Shown: in pieces, positions 26,355 through 35,060 of the stretch | How the letters are laid out: each line of letters opens with the position of its first letter | Numbering within the stretch: position 1 is the first letter of the stretch | Assembly (NCBI RefSeq): GCF_030269365.1 | Contig: NZ_BSTF01000031.1 | Coordinates: 1-63,287 of the forward strand | Direction: 5' to 3' | Length of the DNA: 63,287 nt | Source: Lentzea sp. NBRC 102530 | GTDB taxonomy: Bacteria > Actinomycetota > Actinomycetes > Mycobacteriales > Pseudonocardiaceae | Translations under genes and position numbers: made by a program | Notes under the pieces: model-generated | What the model saw: the letters and a program-made list of their open reading frames with translations, nothing else | What the model was told of the DNA's origin: nothing | Databases searched by the model: none

Positions 26355-27809
26355 TCAGCGAGCCGCGGTGGCCGCCCGGCGGCGGGACAGCGCGTCGACG
26401 CTCGCGGCGAGCAGCAGGACCAGGCCGGTCACCATGAACACGACGGCGGAGGGCTGCTTGAGCAGGCCCATGCCGTTCGCGATGACCGCCAGCACCGCAC
26501 CACCGATGACGGCGTCACGCAGCCGGCCCTTGCCGCCGAACAGCGACGTGCCACCGATGACGGCCGCACCGACCGACATCAGCAGCGTGTTGCCGCCACC
26601 GGCGTTCGGGTCGACCGAGCCGACCTTCGAGGAGTAGACGATGGCGCCGATCGCGGCCGCCGAGGAGGCGATCACGAAGACGCTCATGCGGATCTTCTCC
26701 ACGTTGATGCCGGCACGGCGCGCGGCCTCCTTGTTGCCGCCGACCGCGTAGAGGTGCCGGCCGTAGCTGGTGCGGTCGAGCACGAACGTGCCGATGACCA
26801 GCAGGACGAGCACGAGCGGCACGACGTACGGCACGCCGGAGATCACCACGAGGTTCGTTGGCGACCGGTTCTGCGTCAGCGCGAACGTCGCGACGGCGGC
26901 GAGCAGCGCGAGGCCACCGATCTTGGCGAGCACCAGCGCCGTCGGCGAGGCGACGAGGCCCTTGCGCAGCCGGGTGTAGTGCCGGCTGAGCACGACCGCC
27001 GCGTAGCCGCCGACCGCCAGCAGGCACAGGATCCACGACCCGACGGTGCTGATGTTGCCGTTGGCGACCTGGAAGATCGTGTCGTCGCGCAGGCCGAGGG
27101 TGCCGCCCTGGCCGATGAACTGCAGGACCACACCGCTCCACACGAGGAACAGCGCCAGGGTCACGACGAACGACGGGATGCCGATCTTCGCGACCAGGTA
27201 GCCGGTGATGCAGCCGATCGACGCGCCGACGCAGATCGCCAGCAGCATGCCGATCCAGGCGTTCGCGGGCACGCCGAGCAGCGCGATCAGCAGCGCGATG
27301 CCGGACAGCACGGCGCCGGTCCACAGGCGCATCAGCAGCGACAGGCCGACCGCGAGGACCAGCCAGCCGCAGAAGACGTAGAAGACGCCGTCGCCCATGC
27401 CGCCGAGCAGGTTGCCGCCGTTGATCAGGTCGAGCGCCATCACGGAGGCCGTCACGCCGGACGCGGTACCGGCGGACAGGTCGATCTCGCCGAGCAGCAG
27501 CACGAACACCAGGCCCATCGCGATGATGGTGATGCTGGCGCCCTGCTGGAGCAGGTTGGCGAGGTTGCCGAGGGTGAAGAACGACTCGGACAGCGAACTG
27601 AACACGATGAGCAGGACGATCAGGCCGAGCAGGGCGGGCAGTGAGCCGAGCTCGCCGCCGCGGACGCTGGACCAGTAGTCCCTGATGGCCTCGCCGGCGG
27701 AACGGGAGGTCGTGTCGATGCCGAAGTCGGAGATGGCGCCCTGCTGGGCCGGCTCCGCCTCGTGCGTTTCGGTGGTGTCGGTCATCTTGCTCGCCTCTTC
27801 GGTACTCAT
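26355..27809 (-). CDS. xylH: Sugar ABC transporter permease (XylH-like)
   Basis: A 484-residue inner-membrane permease of the ribose/xylose (BPD_transp_2) class. A 45-residue polar N-terminus precedes about ten to twelve helices; typical signatures include LGEIDLSAGT, VTGYL-like CITGYLVAKIGIPSFVVTL, the cytosolic coupling loop RHLYAVGGNKEAARRAGINV, and GGTSLFGGKGRLRDAVIG near the end. The ATG at 27809 overlaps the xylG stop by one base (TGATG). The size and loop match XylH rather than RbsC. Confidence 0.9.
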   Translation of the reverse strand: MSTEEASKMTDTTETHEAEPAQQGAISDFGIDTTSRSAGEAIRDYWSSVRGGELGSLPALLGLIVLLIVFSSLSESFFTLGNLANLLQQGASITIIAMGLVFVLLLGEIDLSAGTASGVTASVMALDLINGGNLLGGMGDGVFYVFCGWLVLAVGLSLLMRLWTGAVLSGIALLIALLGVPANAWIGMLLAICVGASIGCITGYLVAKIGIPSFVVTLALFLVWSGVVLQFIGQGGTLGLRDDTIFQVANGNISTVGSWILCLLAVGGYAAVVLSRHYTRLRKGLVASPTALVLAKIGGLALLAAVATFALTQNRSPTNLVVISGVPYVVPLVLVLLVIGTFVLDRTSYGRHLYAVGGNKEAARRAGINVEKIRMSVFVIASSAAAIGAIVYSSKVGSVDPNAGGGNTLLMSVGAAVIGGTSLFGGKGRLRDAVIGGAVLAVIANGMGLLKQPSAVVFMVTGLVLLLAASVDALSRRRAATAAR

Positions 27810-28582
27810 CAGATCGTCGCCGCCTCGGGGCGGGCGATGCCCAGGTCACCGGAACGGCCGGCGGTGATCAGCTCGACGACCTGTCCGTGCGTGACGTCCT
27901 TGGTCGACACGACGGCGGCCATGCGGCCGAGGTAGAGACACGCGATCTTGTCGGCGACCTCGAAGACGTCGTTCATGTTGTGGCTGATCAGGACGACCCC
28001 CAGGCCCTGCTCCGCGAGGCGGCGGACCAGGTCGAGGACCTGGCGCGTCTGCGCGACGCCGAGTGCGGCGGTGGGTTCGTCGAGCAGCACGACCTTGCTG
28101 TTCCACAGCACGGCCTTGGCGATCGCCACGGTCTGGCGCTGACCGCCGGACAGCGACGACACCTGCGTGCGCACCGACTTGACCGTGCGCACCGACAGGG
28201 AGGCGAGCGTCTTGCGTGCCGCCTGCTCCATGTCCGACTCGTCGAGCAGGCCACCCTTGGTGCGCTCGCGGCCGAGGAACATGTTCTGGACGATGTCGAG
28301 GTTGTCGGCCAGTGCGAGGTCCTGGTAGACGACCTCGATCCCGAGATCCGCGGCGTCGCGCGGGCCCTTGATGTGCACCGGCTCGCCGGCGAACAGGACC
28401 TCGCCCGAGTCGGTCGGGTGGATGCCCGCGATGCACTTGACCAGCGTCGACTTGCCCGCGCCGTTGTCGCCGACGAGGGCTGTGACCTCACCGGGGTTCA
28501 CGTCGAGGTCGATGTCGTGCAGGACGTGCACGGGACCGAAGCTCTTGTTGATGCCGCGCAGCTCGAGAATCGGCTCGCTCAC
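27809..28582 (-). CDS. xylG: Sugar ABC transporter ATP-binding protein (XylG-like)
   Basis: A 257-residue ABC ATPase with one nucleotide-binding domain: Walker A GDNGAGKSTL, signature LSGGQRQ, Walker B VVLLDEPTAALG, and the switch histidine in VLISHNM. E. coli XylG has two such domains; here a single-domain protein would act as a homodimer, as is common in actinobacteria. The GTG at 28582 (VSEPILELRGI) follows GAGGAAATCCCA. It energises the permease encoded next. Confidence 0.92.
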   Translation of the reverse strand: MSEPILELRGINKSFGPVHVLHDIDLDVNPGEVTALVGDNGAGKSTLVKCIAGIHPTDSGEVLFAGEPVHIKGPRDAADLGIEVVYQDLALADNLDIVQNMFLGRERTKGGLLDESDMEQAARKTLASLSVRTVKSVRTQVSSLSGGQRQTVAIAKAVLWNSKVVLLDEPTAALGVAQTRQVLDLVRRLAEQGLGVVLISHNMNDVFEVADKIACLYLGRMAAVVSTKDVTHGQVVELITAGRSGDLGIARPEAATI

Positions 28583-28615
28583 TGGGATTTCCTCCGTGGT
28601 TACCACGCGGCGAGA

Positions 28616-28644
28616 GGCGGGGTGCACAGTGCGCGCACCCCGCC
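28616..28644 (-). promoter_or_regulatory. Intra-operon hairpin between xylF and xylG
   Basis: GGCGGGGTGC (28616-28625) pairs with GCACCCCGCC (28635-28644). It sits just after the xylF stop. Such hairpins after the binding-protein gene often stabilise its mRNA and lower downstream expression; a partial terminator would have the same effect. Confidence 0.6.
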
Positions 28645-28660
28645 CTCGTCGCGAGTGGTC

Positions 28661-29788
28661 CTACTTGATGCCGAGCTCGGTGCAGGCGGCCTGGGTGGCG
28701 GCCACGCAGATCTCCGACGCCTTGACGAAGCCGGCGTCCACGACGACCTTGACCTTGTCGCGCGTGATCAGCTGCGAGGTGAGCAGCACGGACTTGACGT
28801 CGCGGTTGGCCTTGGTGTCCTTGGTGACGCCCGAGGCCAGCTTGTCGGCGCCCGCGGTGTCGCCCTTGGCGAGGAAGCCGGCCAGCTTGGCGGTGGCCTC
28901 GGCCTCTTCCTTGATCGGCTTGAAGACCGTCATGTACTGGTCCTTGAGCAGCACGGCCTGCAGGCCGTCCGGGGTCGCGTCCTGACCCGTGACCGGCACC
29001 TTGCCGTTGAGGCCGACCTTCTTGAGCACGGTGATGACCGCGCCCGCGAGGCCGTCGTTCGCGGCGACGACGCCGTCCACCTTGCCGCCGTTGCCGGTCA
29101 GGATCTGCTCGAAGACCTGACCACCCTTCTGGTTGTCCCAGTCGTCGATCGGCTGCGACTGGACGAGCTTGAACTTGCCCGAGTCGTACAGCGGCTTGAG
29201 GATCTTCTTCTGGCCGTCCGCGAAGAGGGTCGCGTTGTTGTCCGTCGGCGCGCCCTCGATCTCGATGATGTTCGCGCCCTGCGGGGCGTCCTTGAGCGCG
29301 TCGGCCATGCCCTGGCCCTGCAGCTCGCCGACCTTCACGTTGTCGAACGACACGTAGTAGGACGAGGAGCCACCGGTGTTCAGGCGGTCGTAGTCGATGA
29401 CCTGGATGCCCTGGGCCTGGGCCTTCTTGGCGACGGACGCGCCGACCTCGGCGTTGGGCGTCGCGATGATCAGGACCTTGACGCCGTTGTTGATCATGCC
29501 GTCGGCGAGGGTGCTGAACTTCTGGACGTCGCCCTGCGCGTTCTGGATGTCGGGGTCGAGACCCTCGGCCTTCAGAGCCGCCTCCAGGAGGGGCTTGTCG
29601 AAGCCCTCCCAGCGGGCGGAGGTCTTGGTCTCGGGCAGGATCACGCCGACCTTCGCGCCCGTGCCGCTGCCAGCAGAATTCGTTTCAGAGCTTCCTCCGG
29701 TGCCGGAGGACGAGTTGGCGCCGCATGCCGAGACCGCCAGGGCGAGGCCCGCGGTAACGGCGATGGAAGCGAGAGTCTTGCTGCGCAT
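28661..29788 (-). CDS. xylF: Sugar ABC transporter substrate-binding lipoprotein (XylF-like)
   Basis: A 375-residue exported lipoprotein: signal peptide with the acylated cysteine at residue 22 (LAVSACG), a Ser/Gly linker, then a periplasmic-binding fold of the LacI/RbsB class (VGVILPETKTSARWEGFDKP, VLIIATPNAEVG, VDGVVAANDGLAGAV, VPVTGQDATPDGLQAV). GQDAT and the ANDG element are typical of xylose-binding proteins. The ATG at 29788 has AAAGGGAC upstream. First gene of the operon. Confidence 0.92.
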   Translation of the reverse strand: MRSKTLASIAVTAGLALAVSACGANSSSGTGGSSETNSAGSGTGAKVGVILPETKTSARWEGFDKPLLEAALKAEGLDPDIQNAQGDVQKFSTLADGMINNGVKVLIIATPNAEVGASVAKKAQAQGIQVIDYDRLNTGGSSSYYVSFDNVKVGELQGQGMADALKDAPQGANIIEIEGAPTDNNATLFADGQKKILKPLYDSGKFKLVQSQPIDDWDNQKGGQVFEQILTGNGGKVDGVVAANDGLAGAVITVLKKVGLNGKVPVTGQDATPDGLQAVLLKDQYMTVFKPIKEEAEATAKLAGFLAKGDTAGADKLASGVTKDTKANRDVKSVLLTSQLITRDKVKVVVDAGFVKASEICVAATQAACTELGIK

Positions 29789-29825
29789 CCGCCAGTCCCT
29801 TTCACTGCGCTGTGTCACAGAGAAT

Positions 29826-29840
29826 GTTGTGGCGCACAAC
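29826..29840. promoter_or_regulatory. Candidate operator of the xyl operon
   Basis: GTTGTG (29826-29831) and CACAAC (29835-29840) form an inverted repeat with a 3-nt spacer, 38 bp upstream of xylF. It is the best candidate site for the ROK regulator. Assignment is by position only. Confidence 0.4.
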
Positions 29841-30035
29841 GTATGCCCGACATATGCGTGACCGGAACCACACTGGATCGATTAAGTCGCAACGATGCGG
29901 TAACCGTGGCGAAATTTGGTCACCGAGAGTCGTGAGAGCGTTACCACCGCGCTACGGATTACCGCGGCGACACATCGGTCGCCGCCCTCGGTGGACGCAT
30001 GCCTGTCATCTCCCGGACACCCCTAGGTTGGGTGC

Positions 30036-30824
30036 ATGACGATCGACAAGGAAGCCGCCGATCGGCTGGCCATCTCCTTCGGTGCCGAAGCGGCCCGTTA
30101 CGACCGCACCCGCCCCGCCTATCCGGCCTCGTTGATCGAAAAGTTGGTCGCCGCCACTCCTGGGACGTGTGTGGCCGAGGTCGGTTGCGGCACCGGCGTG
30201 CTGTCGCGGCAACTCCAGGCGGCCGGGCTGGACGTGCTCGGCGTCGAGCACGACGAGCGCATGGCGGCGTTCGCCCGCGCGACCGGTGTCGACGTCGAGG
30301 TGGCGAAGTTCGAGGCGTGGGACCCGGCCGGGCGCGAGTTCGACGCCGTCGTCGCCGGGCAGTCGTGGCACTGGGTCGACGCCGAGGCCGGTCCGGTGCA
30401 GGCGGCGCGGGTGCTGCGACCGGGCGGGGTGTTCGTCGCGCTCTGGCACGTGTTCGGAACACCGGAGCCGATCGCCGACGCCTTCGTCGCGGCCTACGAC
30501 AAGGTCGCGCCGCAGATGACGCACCGCGTCGGCCACTCCTACGACGAGGCCTCCGAGGCGTACCGGGCGGGCTGCGTGCGCACCGCCGACGCGCTCGTCG
30601 CCACCGGCTCGTTCGGCGAGGTCGTCCAGTGGGAGGCGTCCTGGGACAGGACCTTCACCACCGCCGAGTACACCGACCTCATGCTCACCATGAGCCCGAT
30701 GGCCATGCTCGAGCGCGAGCAGGTCACCGAGCTCCTCGACGACGTCGGCGTCGCGATCGACGCCATCGGCGGCTCGTTCGCCATGAACTACACGACGCTC
30801 GCCGTGGCCGTCACCCGCAACTGA
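30036..30824 (+). CDS. Class I SAM-dependent methyltransferase
   Basis: A 262-residue methyltransferase of the Methyltransf_11/25 type: motif I VAEVGCGTGVLSRQL, the acidic VEHDERM that holds the SAM ribose, and motif II/III around AVVAGQSWHWVD and VLRPGGVFVALWH. The GQSWHWVD element is common in small-molecule methyltransferases of actinobacteria; the substrate is not known. TAGGTT (30024-30029) lies exactly 6 nt before the ATG, so the transcript is probably leaderless. Convergent with the helicase gene. Confidence 0.88.
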   Translation: MTIDKEAADRLAISFGAEAARYDRTRPAYPASLIEKLVAATPGTCVAEVGCGTGVLSRQLQAAGLDVLGVEHDERMAAFARATGVDVEVAKFEAWDPAGREFDAVVAGQSWHWVDAEAGPVQAARVLRPGGVFVALWHVFGTPEPIADAFVAAYDKVAPQMTHRVGHSYDEASEAYRAGCVRTADALVATGSFGEVVQWEASWDRTFTTAEYTDLMLTMSPMAMLEREQVTELLDDVGVAIDAIGGSFAMNYTTLAVAVTRN

Positions 30825-30838
30825 TATATCGGATATCG
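30823..30838. repeat. GATATATCGG element, copy 1
   Basis: The sequence GATATATCGGATATCG follows directly from the methyltransferase stop TGA and lies before the end of the convergent helicase gene. It shares GATATATCGG with 35950-35985 (twice, inverted) and 46209-46218. The GATATATC core is a palindrome and is unusually AT-rich for this DNA. Confidence 0.6.
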
Positions 30839-30841
30839 CGC

Positions 30842-32557
30842 CTACCAGGAGCGAAGGGTCGAGATCCGCTCTTCGAGCTGTTCGATGGTGGCCATCGCGG
30901 TCGGCGGGCCGCCGCAGTACTCGCGCAACTGGTTGTGGATCTTGCCGTGCGGCTTCTTCGTGCGGTGGTGGTGCATCGCGACGAGGGTGTTGAGTTCCTT
31001 GCGCAACGACGTGAGGCGTTCCTGCACACCCACCGGCCGGGCCTCGCGCACCGGCGCCTCGGGCTTGGGGCGTTTGGCGGCGAGCGCCATCTGCTCCTCC
31101 TGCCGTTGCAGCAGCAGGGTGCGGACCTGGTCGGGTTCGAGCAGGCCGGGCAGGCCGAGGTACTCCTGCTCCTCCTCCGAACCCGCCTGGGTCGGCGCGC
31201 CGAACGACGAGCCGTCGAAGATCACCTGGTCGAGCTCGGCGGTCGTGCCCAGAGCCGTGAAGGCGCGTTCGTCCTCACCCGGCTCGTCCTTGGCCTGGTT
31301 GGCCGCGGCCATGAGCTCGTCGTCCCAGCCGTCCTTCTCGCGGTGCGGCTTGCCGAGGACGTGGTCGCGTTCGGCCTCCAGTTCCGACGCGAGCTGGAGC
31401 AGCACCGGCACCGACGGCAGGAACACCGTCGCGGTCTCGCCGGGCTTGCGGTTGCGCACGAAGCGGCCAACGGCCTGGGCGAAGAACAGCGGGGTCGACG
31501 ACGACGTCGCGTACACGCCGACGGCGAGCCGCGGCACGTCGACGCCCTCGGACACCATCCGGACCGCGATCATCCAGCGTTCGGTCGTCGCGGCGAACTC
31601 GGCGATCTTGCCGGACGCCTTCGGGTCGTCCGAGAGCACCAGCGTGGGGATCTGGCCGGTGACGCGTTCGAGCACCTGGGCGTAGGCCTTCGCGACCGTC
31701 TGGTCGGTGGCGATCACCAGGCCGCCGGCGTCGGGCAGGCCGTTCTCGCGCTTCTGCGTGAGCCGCTTGTCCGCGGCGCGCAGGACGGACGCCATCCAGT
31801 CGCCCGCCGGGTCGAGGGCGGTGCGCCAGGCCCTGGCGGTCTGCTCCTGGGTCAGCGGTTCGCCCAGCCGCGCGGTGTACTCCTCGCCCGCGCTGGTCCG
31901 CCACGACGCCTCACCCGTGTACGCGAGGAACAGCACGGGCCGGACCACCCCGTCGCGCAGCGCGTCGGAGTAGCCGTAGGTGTGGTCCGCCTTCGACGTC
32001 TTGAAGCCGCCGTTGCTCTCCTCGTACTGCACGAACGGGATCGGCGAGTCGTCGGACCGGAACGGTGTGCCGGTGAGGCAGAGGCGGCGCACGGCGGGCG
32101 TGAACGCCTCGCGGATCGCGTCACCCCACGACTTGGCGTCACCGCCGTGGTGCACCTCGTCGAGCAGCACAAGCGTCTTGCGGTTCTCCGTGCGCACGCG
32201 GTGCAACGTCGGATGAGCGGCCACCTGCGCGTACGTGACGGCCACGCCGTGGTAGTCGCGGGAGGTCATCGCGTTGGTGTTGCGGAAGTTCGAGTCGATG
32301 TGGATGCCCTGCTCGGCCGCGGCCTTCGCCCACTGGTGCTTGAGGTGCTCGGTCGGCGTGACGATCGTGACCGCCTCGATCGTCCGGTCGGCCAGCAGTT
32401 CGGCGGCGACGCGGAGCCCGAAGGTCGTCTTGCCCGCGCCGGGCGTCGCGACGGCGAGGAAGTCCTGCGGCTTGGCGGCGAGGTACTTGGTCAGCGCGCG
32501 CCGCTGCCAGGCTCGCAGCGGTCGCATTGCTGCCGGCGTTGCTGCTGGCGCTGTCAC
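30842..32557 (-). CDS. DEAD/DEAH-box helicase
   Basis: A 571-residue superfamily 2 helicase: Walker A VATPGAGKTTFG, Walker B LLDEVHHGG, motif III-like LTGTPFRSD, and motif VI QAVGRFVRNRK. The N-terminal RPLRAWQRRAL is the Q-like entry found in ResIII/UvrB-type helicases. The C-terminal 150 residues are charged and may be a nucleic acid-binding tail. The GTG at 32557 lies 9 nt after AGGAGA; an ATG at 32575 would make that ribosome binding site coding, so it is second choice. Cellular role unknown. Confidence 0.88.
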   Translation of the reverse strand: MTAPAATPAAMRPLRAWQRRALTKYLAAKPQDFLAVATPGAGKTTFGLRVAAELLADRTIEAVTIVTPTEHLKHQWAKAAAEQGIHIDSNFRNTNAMTSRDYHGVAVTYAQVAAHPTLHRVRTENRKTLVLLDEVHHGGDAKSWGDAIREAFTPAVRRLCLTGTPFRSDDSPIPFVQYEESNGGFKTSKADHTYGYSDALRDGVVRPVLFLAYTGEASWRTSAGEEYTARLGEPLTQEQTARAWRTALDPAGDWMASVLRAADKRLTQKRENGLPDAGGLVIATDQTVAKAYAQVLERVTGQIPTLVLSDDPKASGKIAEFAATTERWMIAVRMVSEGVDVPRLAVGVYATSSSTPLFFAQAVGRFVRNRKPGETATVFLPSVPVLLQLASELEAERDHVLGKPHREKDGWDDELMAAANQAKDEPGEDERAFTALGTTAELDQVIFDGSSFGAPTQAGSEEEQEYLGLPGLLEPDQVRTLLLQRQEEQMALAAKRPKPEAPVREARPVGVQERLTSLRKELNTLVAMHHHRTKKPHGKIHNQLREYCGGPPTAMATIEQLEERISTLRSW

Positions 32558-32695
32558 AGCCGTGTTTCTCCTCATTTGCGCAGGTCAGACATAGCAATAC
32601 CCTCAGGCGGACGGTGGCCGAGGGCAGTGCGACTCTACCTGTTCCGAGCGTCGATGCCGCGAAACGTGGCCCCATGCACCATGCTTGTCACTGCG

Positions 32696-33796
32696 ATGGG
32701 TTCGCCTTCCGACAACGACGCACCACGCAGGTCCGGCCGAAAGGGGCCGCTGCGTCTACTCGCGCGCACGCTGTCGAAGGCGTGGCAGGGCAACATCTTC
32801 TCAGAAGCCGCCGAGGCCGCGTTCTGGCAGACGCTGTCGTTCCCGCCACTGCTGCTCGGCGTGCTCGGCTCGATGGGCTGGCTCGGCACCTGGTTCGGCG
32901 ACGAGGTCGTCAAGGCCGTGCAGGAGAGGATCATCGGGTTCACCCGGACGATCTTCAGCGCGGACGTCGTGAACGGCGTGATCCAGCCCACGGTCGCGGA
33001 GATCCTCTCGACCGGCAAGGGCGAGATCGTCTCCATCGGCTTCCTGATCTCGCTGTGGGCCGGGTCGTCGGCCATGTCGTCGTTCGTCGACGCGATCACC
33101 GTGGCGCACGGGCAGTACGGCGTGCGCAACGAGCTGTGGCAGCGCATCTTCGCGTTGCTGCTCTACATGGTGTCGCTGGTGGCGCTGGTCATCGGCCTGC
33201 CGGTGCTCGCGCTCGGGCCGGACGTGCTGCCGGAGTTCTTCCCGGCGTCCTGGCAGCCGTACATCTCGACGTGGGTCGGCCGGTTCTACTACCCCGGCGT
33301 CGCGGCCCTGCTGGTGCTCTCGCTGTCGCTGCTCTACAAGGTGGCGCTGCCGCGACGGCTGCCCTACCACCGCGTGCTGCCGGGCGCGATCCTCGCGATG
33401 GCGGTGTTCATCCTGTCGTCGATCGGCCTGCGCCTGTACATCCAGTGGATCACCACCACCGGCTACACCTACGGCGCGCTGGCGACACCGATCGCGTTCC
33501 TGCTGTTCGTGTTCTTCATCGGCCTGGCGATCACGATCGGCGCGTACTTCAACAGCGCCATCCAGGACATGTGGCCCGCCCGGATGACCCGCCGGCAGCG
33601 CCGCCGCTGGCGCAGGCTGGAGCTGGAACGCGCGGCGTCCCGCATCCGCGAGGAGAGCGCGCGGCCCCAGCCCGCGCCCGAGACCGGGCCTGCCAACGGC
33701 TACTCGGCGCCGTCACCCGCCGACACGCAGCTGACCTCGCCGTTGCCGATCCAGAAGCCCTCACCCGAGGCCGAGGAAGAAAAGCAGCGGGGCTAG
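32696..33796 (+). CDS. YihY/BrkB-family membrane protein
   Basis: A 366-residue integral membrane protein of the YihY (formerly 'RNase BN') family, with about six hydrophobic segments; AEAAFWQTLSFPPLLLGVLG, SLWAGSSAMSSFVDAI and AILAMAVFILSSIGLRLYI are characteristic. Despite the old name, the family is not a nuclease. A Pro-rich cytosolic tail of about 70 residues follows. The ATG at 32696 starts MGSPSDNDAP; an ATG at 32681 is an alternative. TACCCT at 32598-32603 could be the -10. Its position matches Rv2707 near sigB. A strong terminator follows. Confidence 0.88.
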   Translation: MGSPSDNDAPRRSGRKGPLRLLARTLSKAWQGNIFSEAAEAAFWQTLSFPPLLLGVLGSMGWLGTWFGDEVVKAVQERIIGFTRTIFSADVVNGVIQPTVAEILSTGKGEIVSIGFLISLWAGSSAMSSFVDAITVAHGQYGVRNELWQRIFALLLYMVSLVALVIGLPVLALGPDVLPEFFPASWQPYISTWVGRFYYPGVAALLVLSLSLLYKVALPRRLPYHRVLPGAILAMAVFILSSIGLRLYIQWITTTGYTYGALATPIAFLLFVFFIGLAITIGAYFNSAIQDMWPARMTRRQRRRWRRLELERAASRIREESARPQPAPETGPANGYSAPSPADTQLTSPLPIQKPSPEAEEEKQRG

Positions 33797-33827
33797 CTCC
33801 CCGCCTTGGCACAGCAGTCTGAGAACA

Positions 33828-33870
33828 GCAGCGCCCGGCGCCTCGGGCAGTCCGAGGCGCCGGGCGCTGC
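33828..33870 (+). terminator. Bidirectional terminator
   Basis: GCAGCGCCCGGCGCCTCGG (33828-33846) pairs perfectly with 33852-33870, a 19-bp stem with loop GCAGT. It lies between the convergent YihY and DUF3039 genes. Confidence 0.88.
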
Positions 33871-33889
33871 GGTGTGAAGTTCCTGGGTC

Positions 33890-34138
33890 TTACTCGTCGC
33901 CGCCGGGCGGCAGGCCTTCGTAGATCTTCTTGCAGTCCGGGCACACCGGCGAACCGGGCTTCGGCGACCGCGTGACCGGGAAGACCTCGCCGCACAGCGC
34001 GACCACGTGCGTGCCCATCACGGCGCTTTCGGCGATCTTCGCCTTGCGCACGTAGTGGAACATCTTCGGGGTGTCGTCCGAAGACTGGTCGGTCTCGTCC
34101 GGCCGTACGTCGACCTCGGGGAGAGTCTGGGTGCTCAC
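33890..34138 (-). CDS. DUF3039 zinc-binding protein
   Basis: An 82-residue protein of the actinobacterial DUF3039 family (Rv2708c position, by recall). The core runs MFHYVRKAKIAESAVMGTHV, then ALCGE and CPDCKKIYEG, so three cysteines plus a histidine fit a zinc site. Function unknown. The GTG at 34138 lies exactly 6 nt after TACCCT (rc of 34145-34150), a leaderless promoter that shares a 31-bp gap with psuG. Confidence 0.9.
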   Translation of the reverse strand: MSTQTLPEVDVRPDETDQSSDDTPKMFHYVRKAKIAESAVMGTHVVALCGEVFPVTRSPKPGSPVCPDCKKIYEGLPPGGDE

Positions 34139-34169
34139 GCGCCCAGGGTACCTGGGATGATGTCCCCTC
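34139..34169. promoter_or_regulatory. Divergent leaderless promoters of DUF3039 gene and psuG
   Basis: Minus strand TACCCT (34150-34145) is 6 nt from the DUF3039 GTG. Plus strand GATGAT (34156-34161) is 8 nt from the psuG GTG. The two -10 hexamers lie 5 bp apart within a 31-bp gap, so they must compete for polymerase. Confidence 0.5.
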
Positions 34170-35060
34170 GTGACCACGCTGCACATCGCCGATGAAGTTG
34201 CCGCCGCCCTGGACGAGAACCGTCCCGTCGTCGCTCTCGAGAGCACCATCCTGTCCCACGGCCTGCCCGCTCCGCGCAATCTCGTGGTCGCCGCACGCCT
34301 GGAGAAGGTCGTCCGGGAGGCGGGCGCCGTCCCCGCCACGATCGCCGTGCTCGACGGCGTGCCGCACATCGGGCTCACCGAGGCCGAGCTCGACCGCGTC
34401 TGCAACGCGGGCGACCTGCTGAAGCTCTCCCTGCGCGACCTCGGTCCCGCCTACGCCCTGGGCCGCAGCGGCGCGACGACCGTGGCCTCGACCGCCGCGC
34501 TCGCCCACCGCGCGGGCATCCGCGTCTTCGGCACCGGCGGGCTCGGCGGCGTGCACCGGGGCGCGCGCGACACGTGGGACGTGTCCGCCGACCTGGACGT
34601 GATGGCCACGACGCCGGTCCTGACGGTCTGCTCGGGCGTGAAGTCGATCCTGGACATGGGCGCGACGCTCGAGGTCCTGGAGACCCGGTCGGTGCCCGTC
34701 GTCGGCTACCGCACGTCCCGCTTCCCCGCCTTCTACCGCCGCGAGTCGGAGTTCGACGTGCCGTGGCGCGTCGAGAACGCCGCCGAGGCCGCCGCCGTCT
34801 TCGCCGCGGGCGGGCGCGGGATGCTGCTGGTCAACCCCATCCCCGCCGCCTTCGAGATGGACGCCGACCTGCACGACCGCCTCCTCGCCGAGGGGCTGCG
34901 GAAGCTCGTCGACCAGGACGTGCGCGGCAAGGACGTCACCCCCGTGCTGCTGGAGCACTTCCACACCGCCTCCGAGGGCGTGAGCCTCGACGCCAACGAG
35001 GAACTCGTCGTCAGCAACGTCTCCGTGGCCGCCGCCGTCGCGGTCGAGCTCGCGCAGTGA
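34170..35060 (+). CDS. psuG: Pseudouridine-5'-phosphate glycosidase
   Basis: A 296-residue enzyme that cleaves pseudouridine 5'-phosphate to uracil and ribose 5-phosphate (reversible), in pseudouridine salvage. Family signatures: VALESTILSHGLPAPRNL at the N-terminus, GRSGATTVASTAALAHRAGI, FGTGGLGGVHRGA, and CSGVKSILDMGATLEVLET. It overlaps the kinase gene by 4 bp (GTGA), the usual psuG-psuK arrangement. Confidence 0.96.
   Translation: MTTLHIADEVAAALDENRPVVALESTILSHGLPAPRNLVVAARLEKVVREAGAVPATIAVLDGVPHIGLTEAELDRVCNAGDLLKLSLRDLGPAYALGRSGATTVASTAALAHRAGIRVFGTGGLGGVHRGARDTWDVSADLDVMATTPVLTVCSGVKSILDMGATLEVLETRSVPVVGYRTSRFPAFYRRESEFDVPWRVENAAEAAAVFAAGGRGMLLVNPIPAAFEMDADLHDRLLAEGLRKLVDQDVRGKDVTPVLLEHFHTASEGVSLDANEELVVSNVSVAAAVAVELAQ

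Noticed and set aside
29999..32680. A very long open frame on the plus strand upstream of the YihY protein
   Set aside because: It runs antisense to the helicase gene and out of frame through the methyltransferase; composition is Arg/Gly/His-rich with no domains. High-GC DNA commonly leaves such frames open. Only the YihY part from 32696 is real.
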